Source of the DNA: Pseudophaeobacter arcticus DSM 23566
GTDB taxonomy: Bacteria; Pseudomonadota; Alphaproteobacteria; Rhodobacterales; Rhodobacteraceae
Assembly (NCBI RefSeq): GCF_000473205.1
Contig: NZ_AXBF01000004.1
Span: 1-64,000 of the forward strand
Length of the DNA: 64,000 nt
Direction: 5' to 3'
Shown: one piece after another, positions 1-8,461 of the stretch
Position numbering within the stretch: the first letter of the stretch is position 1
How the letters are laid out: the number at the start of each line of letters is the position of its first letter
The notes under the pieces: generated by a model
The model's input: only the letters and a program-made list of their open reading frames with translations
Databases searched by the model: none
Told to the model about the DNA's origin: nothing
Made by a program: the position numbers and the translations under genes

Positions 1-1263
1 TCATACCTCAAACCCCTCCGGTTCCATCTCTTGCCAAAAGGCGATGATCGCGCTGGCATTCAAGGCCGACCGCCAACCATGGACGCGAAAATTCTCGCGT
101 TCCAGATCGTCCTCCAGCCCCGCCATGAACAGCTGCTTATCCGCATCCCGCTGGGTGGGGTTTCGCCGCGAAACCAATTCTTCCACCAGGTCCAGCCGAC
201 GCGCCCGCTCTTCCCTCTCGGCCTGCCGCGCCGCATATTCCGCCGCCTCTTTGGCGCGCTGCTGATCCCGCAACCGGGCGGCCTCGATTGCTGCGGGGCT
301 GGGGTCCATTTTTGCTGCAGGTTTCTGAGGCTGATAATCATCCCGCAGCGCCGCCGAGAGGTAGCCAACCGAGCTTTTGACCTGGGCCTGTTCCTCCATC
401 AGCGACAGTTTCTGTTTCACGTAGTCCTCGCCGTGTTCGGTGATCCACTGGCGCGCCAGGCGGTCAGAGACCCCCTGCCCCCGCAACGCCTTGTAGGTCG
501 CCAGATTGCGCATTCCGTCGCTGTCATCAATCTGGAACATCGCCATCTGCGGGTTGGATTTGATCAGAAAGCGGATCTCGGTCACCGCCCTGCCCTTCTT
601 TTGAAACTCCGGCGTGATGATGATGTCGGAGCTTTTATTCACCTCCGCCACCGCCGGCTTGATGATCTTGGCGTTGAGATGCTTGAAGCTCTCGTAATAG
701 CTGGAGCCGTCAACGCCCATCAGCTTGCGAAAGGTTTCAAGACTCCACCAACCGGTCGAGCGGGTGCGTACAAAACGATAGCAGTTTTCATAAAGCGCCA
801 GCCCATGGCCCGAGCTGAAGTTGCGCTGGATATGCACATTGATCAGCGCATAGATTTTGGGGTCGTGCAGTTTCTGCGCCAGCGCCGGCGAATAGGCATA
901 TTCACAAACGCCGTTCTTCAGCTTGGCAAAGGACAGTAGCGACGACACCCCCCATTCCTGCCGCCCCTTGTCATCCAGCATGTCCCATTCCGCCACTGTT
1001 TCGGCCAGGGCGCGCAGGCTGGCGCGCAGGGTGTCAAAATCGTTGGAGTTGTAGCCGACGATTGTCGCCAGGGTCCGCGCATCAATGGTGTGGCTTTGCG
1101 CCGTGGTCAGCGCGTCATAGGCATTGAGCAGCAGCACATTTGACAGCTTGCGTTGCAACAGGCTCAGCTTGCCGCTGATATGAATCGCTGCCACATTCTT
1201 TTTCACCGTTTCCCGCCGCAATGCGCCGGATAGGGAATCCATGTCGATCTGGGAATCGCTCAT
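1..1263 (-). CDS. Plasmid replication initiator, Rep_3 (RepB-type) family
   Basis: Predicted iteron-binding initiator of about 420 aa. The N-terminal two-thirds reads as the paired winged-helix fold of Rep_3 initiators (segments such as KLSLLQRKLSNVLLLNAYD and YENCYRFVRTRSTGWWSLET). The C-terminal third is a charged, probably coiled stretch rich in Arg/Glu/Ala. A TTG at 1318-1320 would add 19 residues, but the ATG at 1261-1263 is preferred: it has an upstream AGCAGG and leaves the GGTACC elements outside the gene. The gene is divergent from parAB across the iteron region, the usual rep/ori/par arrangement. A 17-bp palindrome shared with the parA upstream region and parB lies near its 3' end. 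The stop codon sits at the first base of the window, so the gene is complete. Family call from sequence style; the plasmid compatibility group is not resolved. Confidence 0.85.
   Translation of the reverse strand: MSDSQIDMDSLSGALRRETVKKNVAAIHISGKLSLLQRKLSNVLLLNAYDALTTAQSHTIDARTLATIVGYNSNDFDTLRASLRALAETVAEWDMLDDKGRQEWGVSSLLSFAKLKNGVCEYAYSPALAQKLHDPKIYALINVHIQRNFSSGHGLALYENCYRFVRTRSTGWWSLETFRKLMGVDGSSYYESFKHLNAKIIKPAVAEVNKSSDIIITPEFQKKGRAVTEIRFLIKSNPQMAMFQIDDSDGMRNLATYKALRGQGVSDRLARQWITEHGEDYVKQKLSLMEEQAQVKSSVGYLSAALRDDYQPQKPAAKMDPSPAAIEAARLRDQQRAKEAAEYAARQAEREERARRLDLVEELVSRRNPTQRDADKQLFMAGLEDDLERENFRVHGWRSALNASAIIAFWQEMEPEGFEV
159..175. promoter_or_regulatory. Candidate parS centromere site 1 (inside rep)
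   Basis: GGTTTCGCCGCGAAACC is an 8+1+8 perfect palindrome identical to the copies at 1730-1746 and 3300-3316. It lies within the 3' part of the rep coding sequence. Proximity to parB and exact repetition suggest a ParB binding site; the function is inferred. Confidence 0.65.
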
Positions 1264-1298
1264 ACCATTTGCCTGCTCGATTTTTCCGACATCATGCC

Positions 1299-1366
1299 AT
1301 ATAAGGTACCCAACTATCAATCACGCTCAGGTTCCTGAACCCCCGCTTTTAAGGTACCCATATACA
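1299..1366 (-). promoter_or_regulatory. Candidate rep operator with two inverted partial iterons
   Basis: GGTACC occurs at 1305-1310 and 1353-1358, both inside the shared context AAGGTACCCA. Read on the minus strand they give GGGTACCTTA, which resembles the left half of the plus-strand iterons at 1575 and 1597. Partial iterons in opposite orientation directly upstream of an initiator gene are typical of rep autoregulation; that role is inferred. Confidence 0.5.
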
Positions 1367-1530
1367 GGAGCCCCCTGCCCCATTTGAATCCGCCGCCTGC
1401 CCCTGCTCGACTCACCAGGGGCAAACGAAGCTCCCACAGCGGCCCCACCCCGAACCCGGCGCAGAGTCACTTTAGAGCCTAACGCCCCACAGGAGAGCCT
1501 AATCGAGGGTGAGAGCCCATCCCGAGAATC

Positions 1531-1618
1531 GGTGCCCCTGATCCCGCGCCAAGGCACCACTTATCCCGTTGATGGGTACCTATGATCCCGCAGATTGGTA
1601 CCTTTCATCCTGATCTTA
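1531..1618 (+). repeat. Iterons, 4 tandem 22-bp repeats
   Basis: Direct repeats start at 1531, 1553, 1575 and 1597, exactly 22 bp apart (two helical turns). The shared pattern is GGTACC-N4-ATCCC, with variants GGTGCC and GGCACC. Degenerate copies occur one period to each side: ATCCC in register at 1519, and GGTCCC at 1619. Position next to rep and the constant period identify them as Rep-binding iterons. Confidence 0.8.
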
Positions 1619-1729
1619 GGTCCCCAGATCAAACCAACCCGTTGAAATAAAACATCTTATCTTGGGCAAAGATTCTAAAATACCTAAAAGAACTAAACCT
1701 ATGTTGTGCCTAAGATTCTGATTTCACTG

Positions 1730-1746
1730 GGTTTCGCCGCGAAACC
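1730..1746. promoter_or_regulatory. Candidate parS centromere site 2 (intergenic)
   Basis: This is the second identical copy of GGTTTCGCCGCGAAACC, between the AT-rich origin segment and parA. Its centre is 1571 bp from copy 1 and 1570 bp from copy 3. Confidence 0.7.
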
Positions 1747-1861
1747 TGCTGAATATGTCACGATTGCGCAAATGTAGCATATCCATGCTGGAATGATCAT
1801 AAGATGTCCGCTAGTTTCCCTGATATACGCCGAATAGGCGAACATAATATGAGGCAACGAT

Positions 1862-3247
1862 ATGAGCAAACCCCCCTCACCTGCCCTGCCCCCCTATCTT
1901 AATCTGGATCCAAAGGCGGCCGCAAAAAAACTGCCTGATCCGATTGGTACCGCCCGCTTTGCCAAGGCAGCAGCCTTTTGTGGCAAGGGGCGCGAGGATC
2001 TGGCGCGGCGGGGATATGCCCCGGATGGCCAGAAACGGCTGCGCAAATTCTCAACCTGGGAAATCACAAAATACCTGATACCGGTAGCGCCTGCGCATCT
2101 GCGCCGGGTCCTCAAGGCAAATCCTGATCTGCCTCAGGGTGAGGGCGAAGGCGGCTCCAAATGGTTCACCCTGGAAGAGGTTCTGGCGCTGCGCCAGCAC
2201 TTTGACAGCGAGGGGGTCAGCACCAAGGAATATGTGCCCTACCGTCCCAAAGGCCTGCCAGCCAAAGTTGTCGCCGTGGCCAATTTCAAAGGCGGCGTTG
2301 GCAAGACCTCGACGGCGGCGCATCTGGCAATGTCTGCCGCGCTGGACGGCTATAAGGTGCTGGTGATTGACCTCGACAGCCAGGGGTCGATGACCTCGAT
2401 CATGGGGGGCAAGGTTGCGGATGAATGGCAAACCGTCTTCCCGCTGGTGGCCAAGGACTACGCCAAGGCGGTCACCGCTGAAAACCAGGTGCGGGTGGCG
2501 GCGGGCCAGCCAGAGATCCCACTGGATGAGACGCTGCAAGAGGCGCTGAAAACCACGCCACAGGATGTTATCCAGAAAACCCACTGGCCCAATATCGATC
2601 TGATCGGGGCGCAGCTTAATCTTTACTGGGCGGAATTTCAGATCCCGGTCTGGCGCATGGGATTGCGCAGCTGGCCGCTGTGGGACGGGCTGACAAATTT
2701 TCTGGAGGATGAAAACATCCTCAATGAATATGACGTGATCTTTCTCGATACGCCGCCCGCACTTGGCTATCTGACCATCAATGCGCTGGCTGCTGCGGAC
2801 ATTCTGCTGGTGCCGCTGGGGGCGTCGTATCTGGAGTTCGACTCGACCGGGCGCTTCTTTGACATGCTCTACACCACCTTTGCCTCGATCGAGGACGGTG
2901 AAAATTCCGCACAGCGCGCGGCGGGGTTACCAGAAATAAAGTTCGAATGGGATGTAGTACGGGCCATTGTCACCCGGTTTGATGCCAGTCAGCAGACCGA
3001 TATGGCCAATGTGATCCAGGCCTATTTTGGTGATTTCATGAATGCTTATCGGCAGGATTATACGGCCCTGGTTGGCCAGGCGGGGGAGCAGGTGAACGGC
3101 ATCTACGAGGCCGACTACCGTGACTTTAACCGCGACACCTATGTGCGGGGGCGGGAAACCTTTGACCGCACCTATGCGGAATTCAAGGAACTGCTGATCG
3201 GCTGCTGGTGGCGTGATGCAAATATGGGAGACGAGCAAGATGGCTAA
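1862..3247 (+). CDS. parA: ParA-type plasmid partition ATPase
   Basis: 461-aa type Ia partition ATPase that would drive plasmid segregation with ParB and parS. The deviant Walker A motif FKGGVGKTS lies near residues 143-151, the second ATPase segment VLVIDLDSQ about 25 residues later, and Walker B IFLDTPPALGYL near 294-305. The long N-terminal extension (about 130 residues) is typical of ParA proteins that also bind their own promoter. The start has a GAGG Shine-Dalgarno 8 nt upstream. The stop overlaps the parB start by 8 bp, so the two are translationally coupled. Strong call. Confidence 0.95.
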   Translation: MSKPPSPALPPYLNLDPKAAAKKLPDPIGTARFAKAAAFCGKGREDLARRGYAPDGQKRLRKFSTWEITKYLIPVAPAHLRRVLKANPDLPQGEGEGGSKWFTLEEVLALRQHFDSEGVSTKEYVPYRPKGLPAKVVAVANFKGGVGKTSTAAHLAMSAALDGYKVLVIDLDSQGSMTSIMGGKVADEWQTVFPLVAKDYAKAVTAENQVRVAAGQPEIPLDETLQEALKTTPQDVIQKTHWPNIDLIGAQLNLYWAEFQIPVWRMGLRSWPLWDGLTNFLEDENILNEYDVIFLDTPPALGYLTINALAAADILLVPLGASYLEFDSTGRFFDMLYTTFASIEDGENSAQRAAGLPEIKFEWDVVRAIVTRFDASQQTDMANVIQAYFGDFMNAYRQDYTALVGQAGEQVNGIYEADYRDFNRDTYVRGRETFDRTYAEFKELLIGCWWRDANMGDEQDG

Positions 3248-4307
3248 ACGCAGAAGACTGATCGCCCCGGACGCCAGTGAGCTGCAAGAACTGGAGGAGG
3301 GTTTCGCCGCGAAACCTTCGGCCAATCCGTTTGAAACCAAATCTGCGGTGCCGCCTATCGCCCAGGTCGCAGCCGAGGCCGCCAGCCTCAACAGTATGGC
3401 CGGGGTCACCGACCGGGTGGCGCTGGCCCGGGATCAGGGCGATGCCGCCCGCTGGCGCGAGGCTGAAAAGGACGGTCTGGTTGTGCAGATGTTGGCAATT
3501 GCGGACATCGACCAGGATTTCATCCGCCGTGACCGGCTGGTGGAAGAGGCCGAGGCCATGGCGGAACTGCAGGCCTCGATCAAGGAAAACGGGCTGCGCG
3601 CACCCATCGAGGTGGCCAGGACGGAAACTGGCTATGGCTTGATTTCGGGCTTTCGCCGTCTTCAGGCCTATCGGGCCTTGTCGGCGCAGGATGTCGGCTT
3701 TGGCCAAATCCCGGCCTTTGTGCGCGAGGCTGACGCGGGGCAGGCGGCCTATGTTTCGATGGTGGAAGAAAACGAGGTACGCGCCAACCTCAGCCATTAT
3801 GAGCGCGGCCGCATTGCGGTGCTGGCAAAGGGGCAGGAGGTCTTTCCCAGTATCGAGGCCGCCGTGGATGCGCTTTTTGCCGCCGCTTCCAAGGCAAAAC
3901 GCTCCAAGGTGCGCAGCTTTGCCCTGGTGCACGAGGCCCTGGGCGATCTGTTGCAGTTCCCAACCGGCCTGACGGAAAAGGCGGGGCTTGCCCTGGCGAC
4001 GGCGCTGCGGGATGGCCACCAAACCCAGTTGCGCGCTGCCCTGGCAGAGGCAAAGGCGCAGGACGCCAAATCCGAATGGGTCCTGCTGCAAAAGACACTG
4101 AAATACGCAAGCGCCGCGCCGCGTGACAGGTCCCGGGGCGGGCGTCCGCAGGAAATCACCCGGCTGCCAAGCCGTGATCTGCCCAAAGGCGGGGCGCTGA
4201 GTGCTGAGGTGTCTGCCGACGGGCTGCGGATCGAGCTGAAGGGCAGGGTGATCAATGCCGATACGGCAGAACAGATCCTGAAACTGATCGCCCGCCAAAT
4301 CGGCTGA
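3240..4307 (+). CDS. parB: ParB-type partition protein
   Basis: 355-aa centromere-binding partner of ParA. The ParB/Srx N-terminal domain is visible around residues 80-180, with DIDQDFIRRDRL, the nucleotide-pocket segment LISGFRRLQAYRAL, and MVEENEVRANLSHYERG leading into the helix-turn-helix region. An in-frame ATG 27 bp upstream exists, but the ATG at 3240 is preceded by GGGAG (3226-3230) and gives the usual MAKRRR-type basic start. The palindrome GGTTTCGCCGCGAAACC is embedded in codons about 21-26 (encoding GFAAKP), so the candidate parS overlaps the gene itself. Confidence 0.93.
   Translation: MAKRRRLIAPDASELQELEEGFAAKPSANPFETKSAVPPIAQVAAEAASLNSMAGVTDRVALARDQGDAARWREAEKDGLVVQMLAIADIDQDFIRRDRLVEEAEAMAELQASIKENGLRAPIEVARTETGYGLISGFRRLQAYRALSAQDVGFGQIPAFVREADAGQAAYVSMVEENEVRANLSHYERGRIAVLAKGQEVFPSIEAAVDALFAAASKAKRSKVRSFALVHEALGDLLQFPTGLTEKAGLALATALRDGHQTQLRAALAEAKAQDAKSEWVLLQKTLKYASAAPRDRSRGGRPQEITRLPSRDLPKGGALSAEVSADGLRIELKGRVINADTAEQILKLIARQIG
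3300..3316. promoter_or_regulatory. Candidate parS centromere site 3 (inside parB)
   Basis: This is the third identical copy of the 8+1+8 palindrome, in the same orientation of its central base as the other two. It lies inside the 5' end of parB. Confidence 0.65.
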
Positions 4308-4337
4308 GGCCATAGGGCGGCTGCAAAACCGGGGCTG

Positions 4338-5351
4338 CTATTTCTGATAGTAGTCCCGGAACCAGGCGACAAAGCGATCTATGCCGTCGCGGAAATTGGT
4401 CTGCGGCTGATAGCCCGTCAGCTTTTTCAGCAGTGTCGCGTCGGCCCAGGTGGCGGGCACATCGCCGATCTGCATCTCCATGTAGTTGCGAATGGCCTTT
4501 TTGCCGAGGCTGGTTTCTATGGCGTCGATAAAGTCCAGCAAACGCACCTTCTCGGAGTTGCCGATATTGACCACCCGGTAGGGGGCAACGGCGGAGAGGC
4601 TGTCGCCTGCCGCAATCTCTTCCTTGCTGGCGGGGCGCTGGGGCACCACGTCGATCAGCAGGCGAATGCCGCGCACCAGATCGTCGACATAGGTGAAATC
4701 GCGGTACATCTCACCGTGGTTATAGATGTCGATGGGGCGCTCTTCGAGGATGGCATCGGCAAATTTGTAAAAGGCCAGATCCGGCCGCCCCCAGGGGCCA
4801 TAGACGGTAAAGAACCGGAACATGGTGGTCGGCAGATCCCAGAGATGCGCATAGGAATGGCCCATGCTCTCATTTGCCTTTTTGCTGGCGGCATAGATGG
4901 TGAGCGGCGCATCGGTGTGATCAAGCTCGGTAAAGGGCATCACATCGTTGCCGCCATAGACCGAAGAGGAGGAGGCCATCAGCAGGTGTTGGACCTTCAA
5001 ACGGCGGGCGGCCTCCATCACGTTGAAGGTGCCCATGACGTTGGTTTCCAGATAAGATCTTGGGTTTTCAAGGCTGTAGCGCACGCCAGCCTGCCCGGCG
5101 AGGTGAATGATCACCTCTGGTGCAAAGGCGTCGGCCATGGCGTCAAACGCCTGTGCGTCTTCCAGCATTGCTTCGGTGGCCGAAAAATTGGGGTGCTGCA
5201 GCAATATGGCATGGCGGCGCTGCTTTAGGGTGACATCGTAGTATTCGGTCATGCCGTCAAAGCCATGCACGCGAAAGCCTTCGTCGAGCAGCAGTTTGGC
5301 GAGGTGAAAACCGATGAACCCGGCGGTGCCGGTAACAAGAACCCGTTTCAT
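4338..5351 (-). CDS. UDP-glucuronate 4-epimerase (SDR family)
   Basis: 337-aa extended short-chain dehydrogenase, predicted to interconvert UDP-glucuronate and UDP-galacturonate for capsule, LPS or exopolysaccharide. The NAD-binding GTAGFIG motif lies at 8-14 and the catalytic triad at S127-S130 region/Y153/K157 (YAASKK). The N-terminal segment FDGMTEYYDVTLKQRR is typical of the glucuronate epimerase branch (CapI/LpsL/WbnF-like). Length matches the family (about 335 aa). The gene stands alone, convergent with parB, with no other sugar-nucleotide genes in the window. Polysaccharide genes are common on roseobacter plasmids (general knowledge). Exact substrate is a family-level call. Confidence 0.85.
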   Translation of the reverse strand: MKRVLVTGTAGFIGFHLAKLLLDEGFRVHGFDGMTEYYDVTLKQRRHAILLQHPNFSATEAMLEDAQAFDAMADAFAPEVIIHLAGQAGVRYSLENPRSYLETNVMGTFNVMEAARRLKVQHLLMASSSSVYGGNDVMPFTELDHTDAPLTIYAASKKANESMGHSYAHLWDLPTTMFRFFTVYGPWGRPDLAFYKFADAILEERPIDIYNHGEMYRDFTYVDDLVRGIRLLIDVVPQRPASKEEIAAGDSLSAVAPYRVVNIGNSEKVRLLDFIDAIETSLGKKAIRNYMEMQIGDVPATWADATLLKKLTGYQPQTNFRDGIDRFVAWFRDYYQK

Positions 5352-5464
5352 GTGCTGTCTATAAGTCCTGCGTTCGGGTTGCCAAAGAGGCTGCCCTGGT
5401 GATGCTGGCGTTGCTATAGCACGGCCACCCCGGCTGTGCGAGGGGGCTGGGTGATCTGATCACA

Positions 5465-6706
5465 CTAGTTTGAAGCCAATGATTTCATTGAACTATCTGG
5501 AAAACACCGGGCGTCTTTGCCAGTGCTTTCTTGCCAGCGACCAATCGCGCGGCGGGTCTTGAATCCAACCAACCCGTCGGCGCCGCCCACATCATGGCCC
5601 AGGGCCTCCAACCCGCGCTGCATCGCGGCCACGTCCGAGCGGTAAAGCCTGTCCAGGCCTTGCCAACCGGTAGTGAAATCACCAACCCCGTATTGGATGC
5701 GGTCGCCAACGTGGCCGACAAACAGCGCGTAGAGATCGCTTTTGTTGTAGTCCTTCAGCACGTAGAAATTTGGCGTGACGATAAAGGCGGGTCCGTATCG
5801 CCCGGCGGGCATCATCAAAAACCCCTGACCATCGCGCTCCGCTGCCGGGAAGGGGCGGCCAGAGATCCGGGTGATGCCCAAGGATTCCCAATCGGCGATG
5901 CTGCGGCCCTGATCCGGGCCTTCCAGGCTGCAGGAGACCTCGGGCGGGACCTTTACCTCGAAGCCCCAGTCGCGCCCCTTTTGCCAGCCGTGTTCCGCCA
6001 GAAAAGCCCCGATGGACATCAGCGTGTCGGCCTCGGATCCCCAAATATCTGCGCGTCCGTCGCCATTGCCGTCGCTGGCATATTTCAGGAAATTGCTTGG
6101 CATAAACTGGGGCTGCCCCAGGGCGCCGGCCCAGCTGCTTTTCATATCTCCGGCGTTGACATGCCCGGCCTGGGCGATTTGCAGCGCGGCGATAAGTTCT
6201 GCGCTGAAATAATCTGCGCGGGTGCTCATGAAGGCTTTGGTGCCCAGAACCCGGAACACATTATGCGGGATTTTGGCACGGCCATGGGCGCTTTCGCGGC
6301 CCCAGATGGCAATGGCAATCCGCCCCGGCACCCCGGTTTCTGCCTCGACACGCGAGAGGGTGCCGGCATGGCTTTGCAGCATCTTACGCCCCATCGAACT
6401 TGCCCCATCCAGCCCGCTGCGGCTGAAATATTTGGCGGGCACGCCAAACTCTGCCTGTCGTTGCAGTTTTGGCACCTGCGGTGTGCTGCCAGGAGGCACC
6501 AGATCGGGCAGATCCCAGTTCAGCGTGACGCCGGAGAAAGCGGCCTTAAAGGTCTTGCGGCTGACGCCTGCCGCCTTGGCTTCGGGCCAGATCTCTTGCT
6601 GTAGCCAGTCCTGAAACTGGCGCTCCACCTTGGCGCGGTTTGTGGCCGCGGCGGGCAGGGGCAGCAGCCAAAGCACGGCGAGCAAAACAAGAAAACGACT
6701 GAACAT
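5465..6706 (-). CDS. Lytic murein transglycosylase, MltB family, with peptidoglycan-binding domain
   Basis: 413-aa periplasmic enzyme that cleaves the glycan backbone of peptidoglycan. A cleavable signal peptide occupies residues 1-22 (hydrophobic core, then PAAATN). The SLT_2/MltB catalytic domain includes AIWGRESAHG with the expected catalytic glutamate E138, and the SWAGALGQPQFMPSNF block. A PG_binding_1 domain closes the protein (QRGLEALGHDVGGADG, TRRAIGRWQ). The start at 6706 is chosen because it opens the signal peptide and has GGAG upstream; an in-frame ATG 55 codons earlier adds unlikely sequence. A second MltB-like protein is encoded at 10285, on the other side of the two-component operon. 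Confidence 0.9.
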   Translation of the reverse strand: MFSRFLVLLAVLWLLPLPAAATNRAKVERQFQDWLQQEIWPEAKAAGVSRKTFKAAFSGVTLNWDLPDLVPPGSTPQVPKLQRQAEFGVPAKYFSRSGLDGASSMGRKMLQSHAGTLSRVEAETGVPGRIAIAIWGRESAHGRAKIPHNVFRVLGTKAFMSTRADYFSAELIAALQIAQAGHVNAGDMKSSWAGALGQPQFMPSNFLKYASDGNGDGRADIWGSEADTLMSIGAFLAEHGWQKGRDWGFEVKVPPEVSCSLEGPDQGRSIADWESLGITRISGRPFPAAERDGQGFLMMPAGRYGPAFIVTPNFYVLKDYNKSDLYALFVGHVGDRIQYGVGDFTTGWQGLDRLYRSDVAAMQRGLEALGHDVGGADGLVGFKTRRAIGRWQESTGKDARCFPDSSMKSLASN

Positions 6707-6749
6707 GATGTGGGCTCCGGCCTGCACAAGAGGATCTGCACCTGCCAGC

Positions 6750-7787
6750 CTAACGGGGTTTGGCAAAAATGCCACCCAAGCCTGGGCGGGTTTCAGCGCA
6801 GGCTTGGGTGGCAAAGCCAATAACAAAGCAGGCACCGCTGTCGCTGGGCTGCAGGGATATATCACCGCCATGCACCGAGAGCATATTGCGCAGGATTGTC
6901 AGCCCCATGCCAGTGCCACCTTTGGCGCGTTTGGTGGTGAAAAACGGGTCAAAAACCTGCGCTGCATTGCCGGCGGAGATGCCTTTGCCGTCGTCGGTAA
7001 TCCTGAGTTCCACACCTGAAGACAGTAGCTGAGCCGCAATAACAGCGCGTTGTGCCCCCTGTTCGCGGGCGTTGTTCAGCAGATGGGTAAGGATGATCTG
7101 CAACCCGCTTGCCCCGATGGGCAGCGCCAGATCGCCACCAGACAGCGCCAGCTGCAGATCGGCAAATTCGGCCTGAAGCCAGGTGTTGACCGCGCTGAGG
7201 CTGCTGCTGCCCTGATGGGTCATCTCGCGGGCGCGGGCGACCTCGCGTAGGGCGATCAGCTGGTCCTCGATCTGCCGCGCAGCACCGTCGATCTGGGCAA
7301 GCAGCTTTTGGTCTTCGGGCGACAGGGCGCCGCCATCCTCGATCAGCTCAGTCGCGGCACGAATGGCAGAGACGGGGGTTTTGATCTCATGGCTGACGTG
7401 ATCGGTAAAGCTGCGGATGGTCATTTCCCGGTTGCGCAGATGATCCGCCATATTGACCACATTGCGGGCCATTTCATGCAGCTCTGTGGTGCCAGAATGA
7501 TATGGCGGATCAATGGGTTGACCAGGGGTGTTGCGAATTTGGGCGGCATAGGCATTGAGCGCGCGAATGGGCGAAAGCAGCAGTCGCACCAGCAGCCAGC
7601 CGAGAAAGGCGGTTGCCAACAGAATCAGCGTGCCCAGCAGGGTCGCCGCATTGCGAAAGCCTATTTCCGGCCCCAGATAGCGCAGCACCACCAGGCCAAT
7701 CAGCGACAGGATCAGGGTTCCAACCAGGCCACCACCCAGCACCAGGGCCAGCGAGGGGCGCCATTTCTGTACCAACTGCCCCGGCAT
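6750..7787 (-). CDS. Sensor histidine kinase
   Basis: 345-aa inner-membrane kinase. It has two N-terminal membrane helices (about 14-36 and 47-70) with a very short periplasmic loop, a HAMP-like linker, the phosphoacceptor motif DHVSHEIKTP with H133, and a complete ATPase domain (HLLNNAREQG, DDGKGI, FDPFFTTK, GTGMGL). The short loop suggests sensing within or at the membrane. The ATG overlaps the stop of the response regulator gene (TGATG), so the two are co-translated. The last gene of the DUF4173-regulator-kinase operon. The stimulus is unknown. Confidence 0.88.
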   Translation of the reverse strand: MPGQLVQKWRPSLALVLGGGLVGTLILSLIGLVVLRYLGPEIGFRNAATLLGTLILLATAFLGWLLVRLLLSPIRALNAYAAQIRNTPGQPIDPPYHSGTTELHEMARNVVNMADHLRNREMTIRSFTDHVSHEIKTPVSAIRAATELIEDGGALSPEDQKLLAQIDGAARQIEDQLIALREVARAREMTHQGSSSLSAVNTWLQAEFADLQLALSGGDLALPIGASGLQIILTHLLNNAREQGAQRAVIAAQLLSSGVELRITDDGKGISAGNAAQVFDPFFTTKRAKGGTGMGLTILRNMLSVHGGDISLQPSDSGACFVIGFATQACAETRPGLGGIFAKPR

Positions 7788-8461
7788 CAGCGCAGCGCCC
7801 TGAGCCGGATGCCTACGGCATGCACGGTCTCGATCAGATCACTGGCTCCGGCCTGTTCCAGTTTGGCGCGCAGATTGCGCAGATGGCTGTCCAGGGTGCG
7901 ATCAGAGACCTGACTGCCTGCCCCCCAGATCTGGGTGATCAGCTCGCCACGGCTGCGAATGCGGCTGGGGTCTTGCAGCAATAGCAGCAGAATGCCCTGT
8001 TCGCGGGCGGTAAGAGACACGTCTTGGCCGGTGATCTGGCAGCGATGCGCCTGTGGGTCGAGGGAGAGTTCCCCATGGGTCAAGGCCGCCGGGGCCTGCG
8101 CTTTCTGGCTGCGTTTCAGAATGGTGCGGATACGGGCCACCAGCTCGCGCGGGCTAAAGGGTTTGGTGACATAGTCATCGGCGCCCAGTTCCAGCCCCAG
8201 AATGCAGTCCACCTCATCATCGCGGGCGGTGAGAAACAGGATCGGCACCTCTGATCGTTGCCGGATGCGGCGGCAGACCTCAAACCCGTCTAGCTCTGGC
8301 AGGCCGATATCCAGCACGATGAAATCAGGCAGTTCGCGGCTGGCATGCAGCAGGGCCTCCTGCCCATCGGCAGCGGTCACCACCTGCCAGCCCGCGCGCT
8401 CCAGCGCGATGCGCACCAGCTCACGCAGGCGGGGGTCGTCATCGACCAGTAGAATCTTCAT
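7787..8461 (-). CDS. Response regulator, OmpR/PhoB family
   Basis: 224-aa transcription factor, cognate partner of the adjacent kinase. The receiver domain has the acidic pair LLVDDD, the phosphoacceptor D51 (FIVLDIGLPELDGFE), the LFLTARDD switch segment and the K of YVTKPFSP. The C-terminal winged helix (LTAREQGILLLL, VSDRTLDSHLRNLRAKL) is of OmpR type. The start at 8461 gives a standard MKILLVDDD opening and has GGTAAGG upstream; an in-frame ATG 18 codons earlier is disfavoured. It overlaps the end of the DUF4173 gene by 23 bp. Confidence 0.92.
   Translation of the reverse strand: MKILLVDDDPRLRELVRIALERAGWQVVTAADGQEALLHASRELPDFIVLDIGLPELDGFEVCRRIRQRSEVPILFLTARDDEVDCILGLELGADDYVTKPFSPRELVARIRTILKRSQKAQAPAALTHGELSLDPQAHRCQITGQDVSLTAREQGILLLLLQDPSRIRSRGELITQIWGAGSQVSDRTLDSHLRNLRAKLEQAGASDLIETVHAVGIRLRALR

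Larger units (their letters stand above)
1264..1861. other. Replication origin / rep-par intergenic region
   Basis: This is a 598-bp non-coding stretch between divergent rep and parA. From left to right it holds the rep operator-like GGTACC elements, a GC-rich segment with loose GAGAGCC repeats (about 1474-1520), four clear 22-bp iterons (1531-1618) with degenerate flanking copies, an AT-rich segment (about 1640-1720) suited to strand opening, and the palindrome at 1730-1746. Just before parA is a small CGCC-N5-GGCG inverted repeat at 1828-1840. I see no convincing gene in it. A 77-codon minus-strand reading frame at 1327-1560 has no recognisable content and overlaps the iterons. Confidence 0.7.

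Noticed and set aside
31..939. Long open frame on the plus strand opposite rep
   Set aside because: It is fully antisense to the Rep_3 gene, has no recognisable domain and an Arg/Leu/Pro-rich shadow composition.
1264..1320. N-terminal extension of rep from a TTG at 1318-1320
   Set aside because: It would run over a GGTACC operator element, and the ATG at 1263 has a better-placed ribosome site.
1946..1951. GGTACC inside parA as a further iteron
   Set aside because: It lacks the ATCCC half and the 22-bp register; a single hexamer can occur by chance.
5451..5463. GTGATC-T-GATCAC palindrome near the transglycosylase stop
   Set aside because: Short, single copy, and includes common GATC; no context suggests a function.
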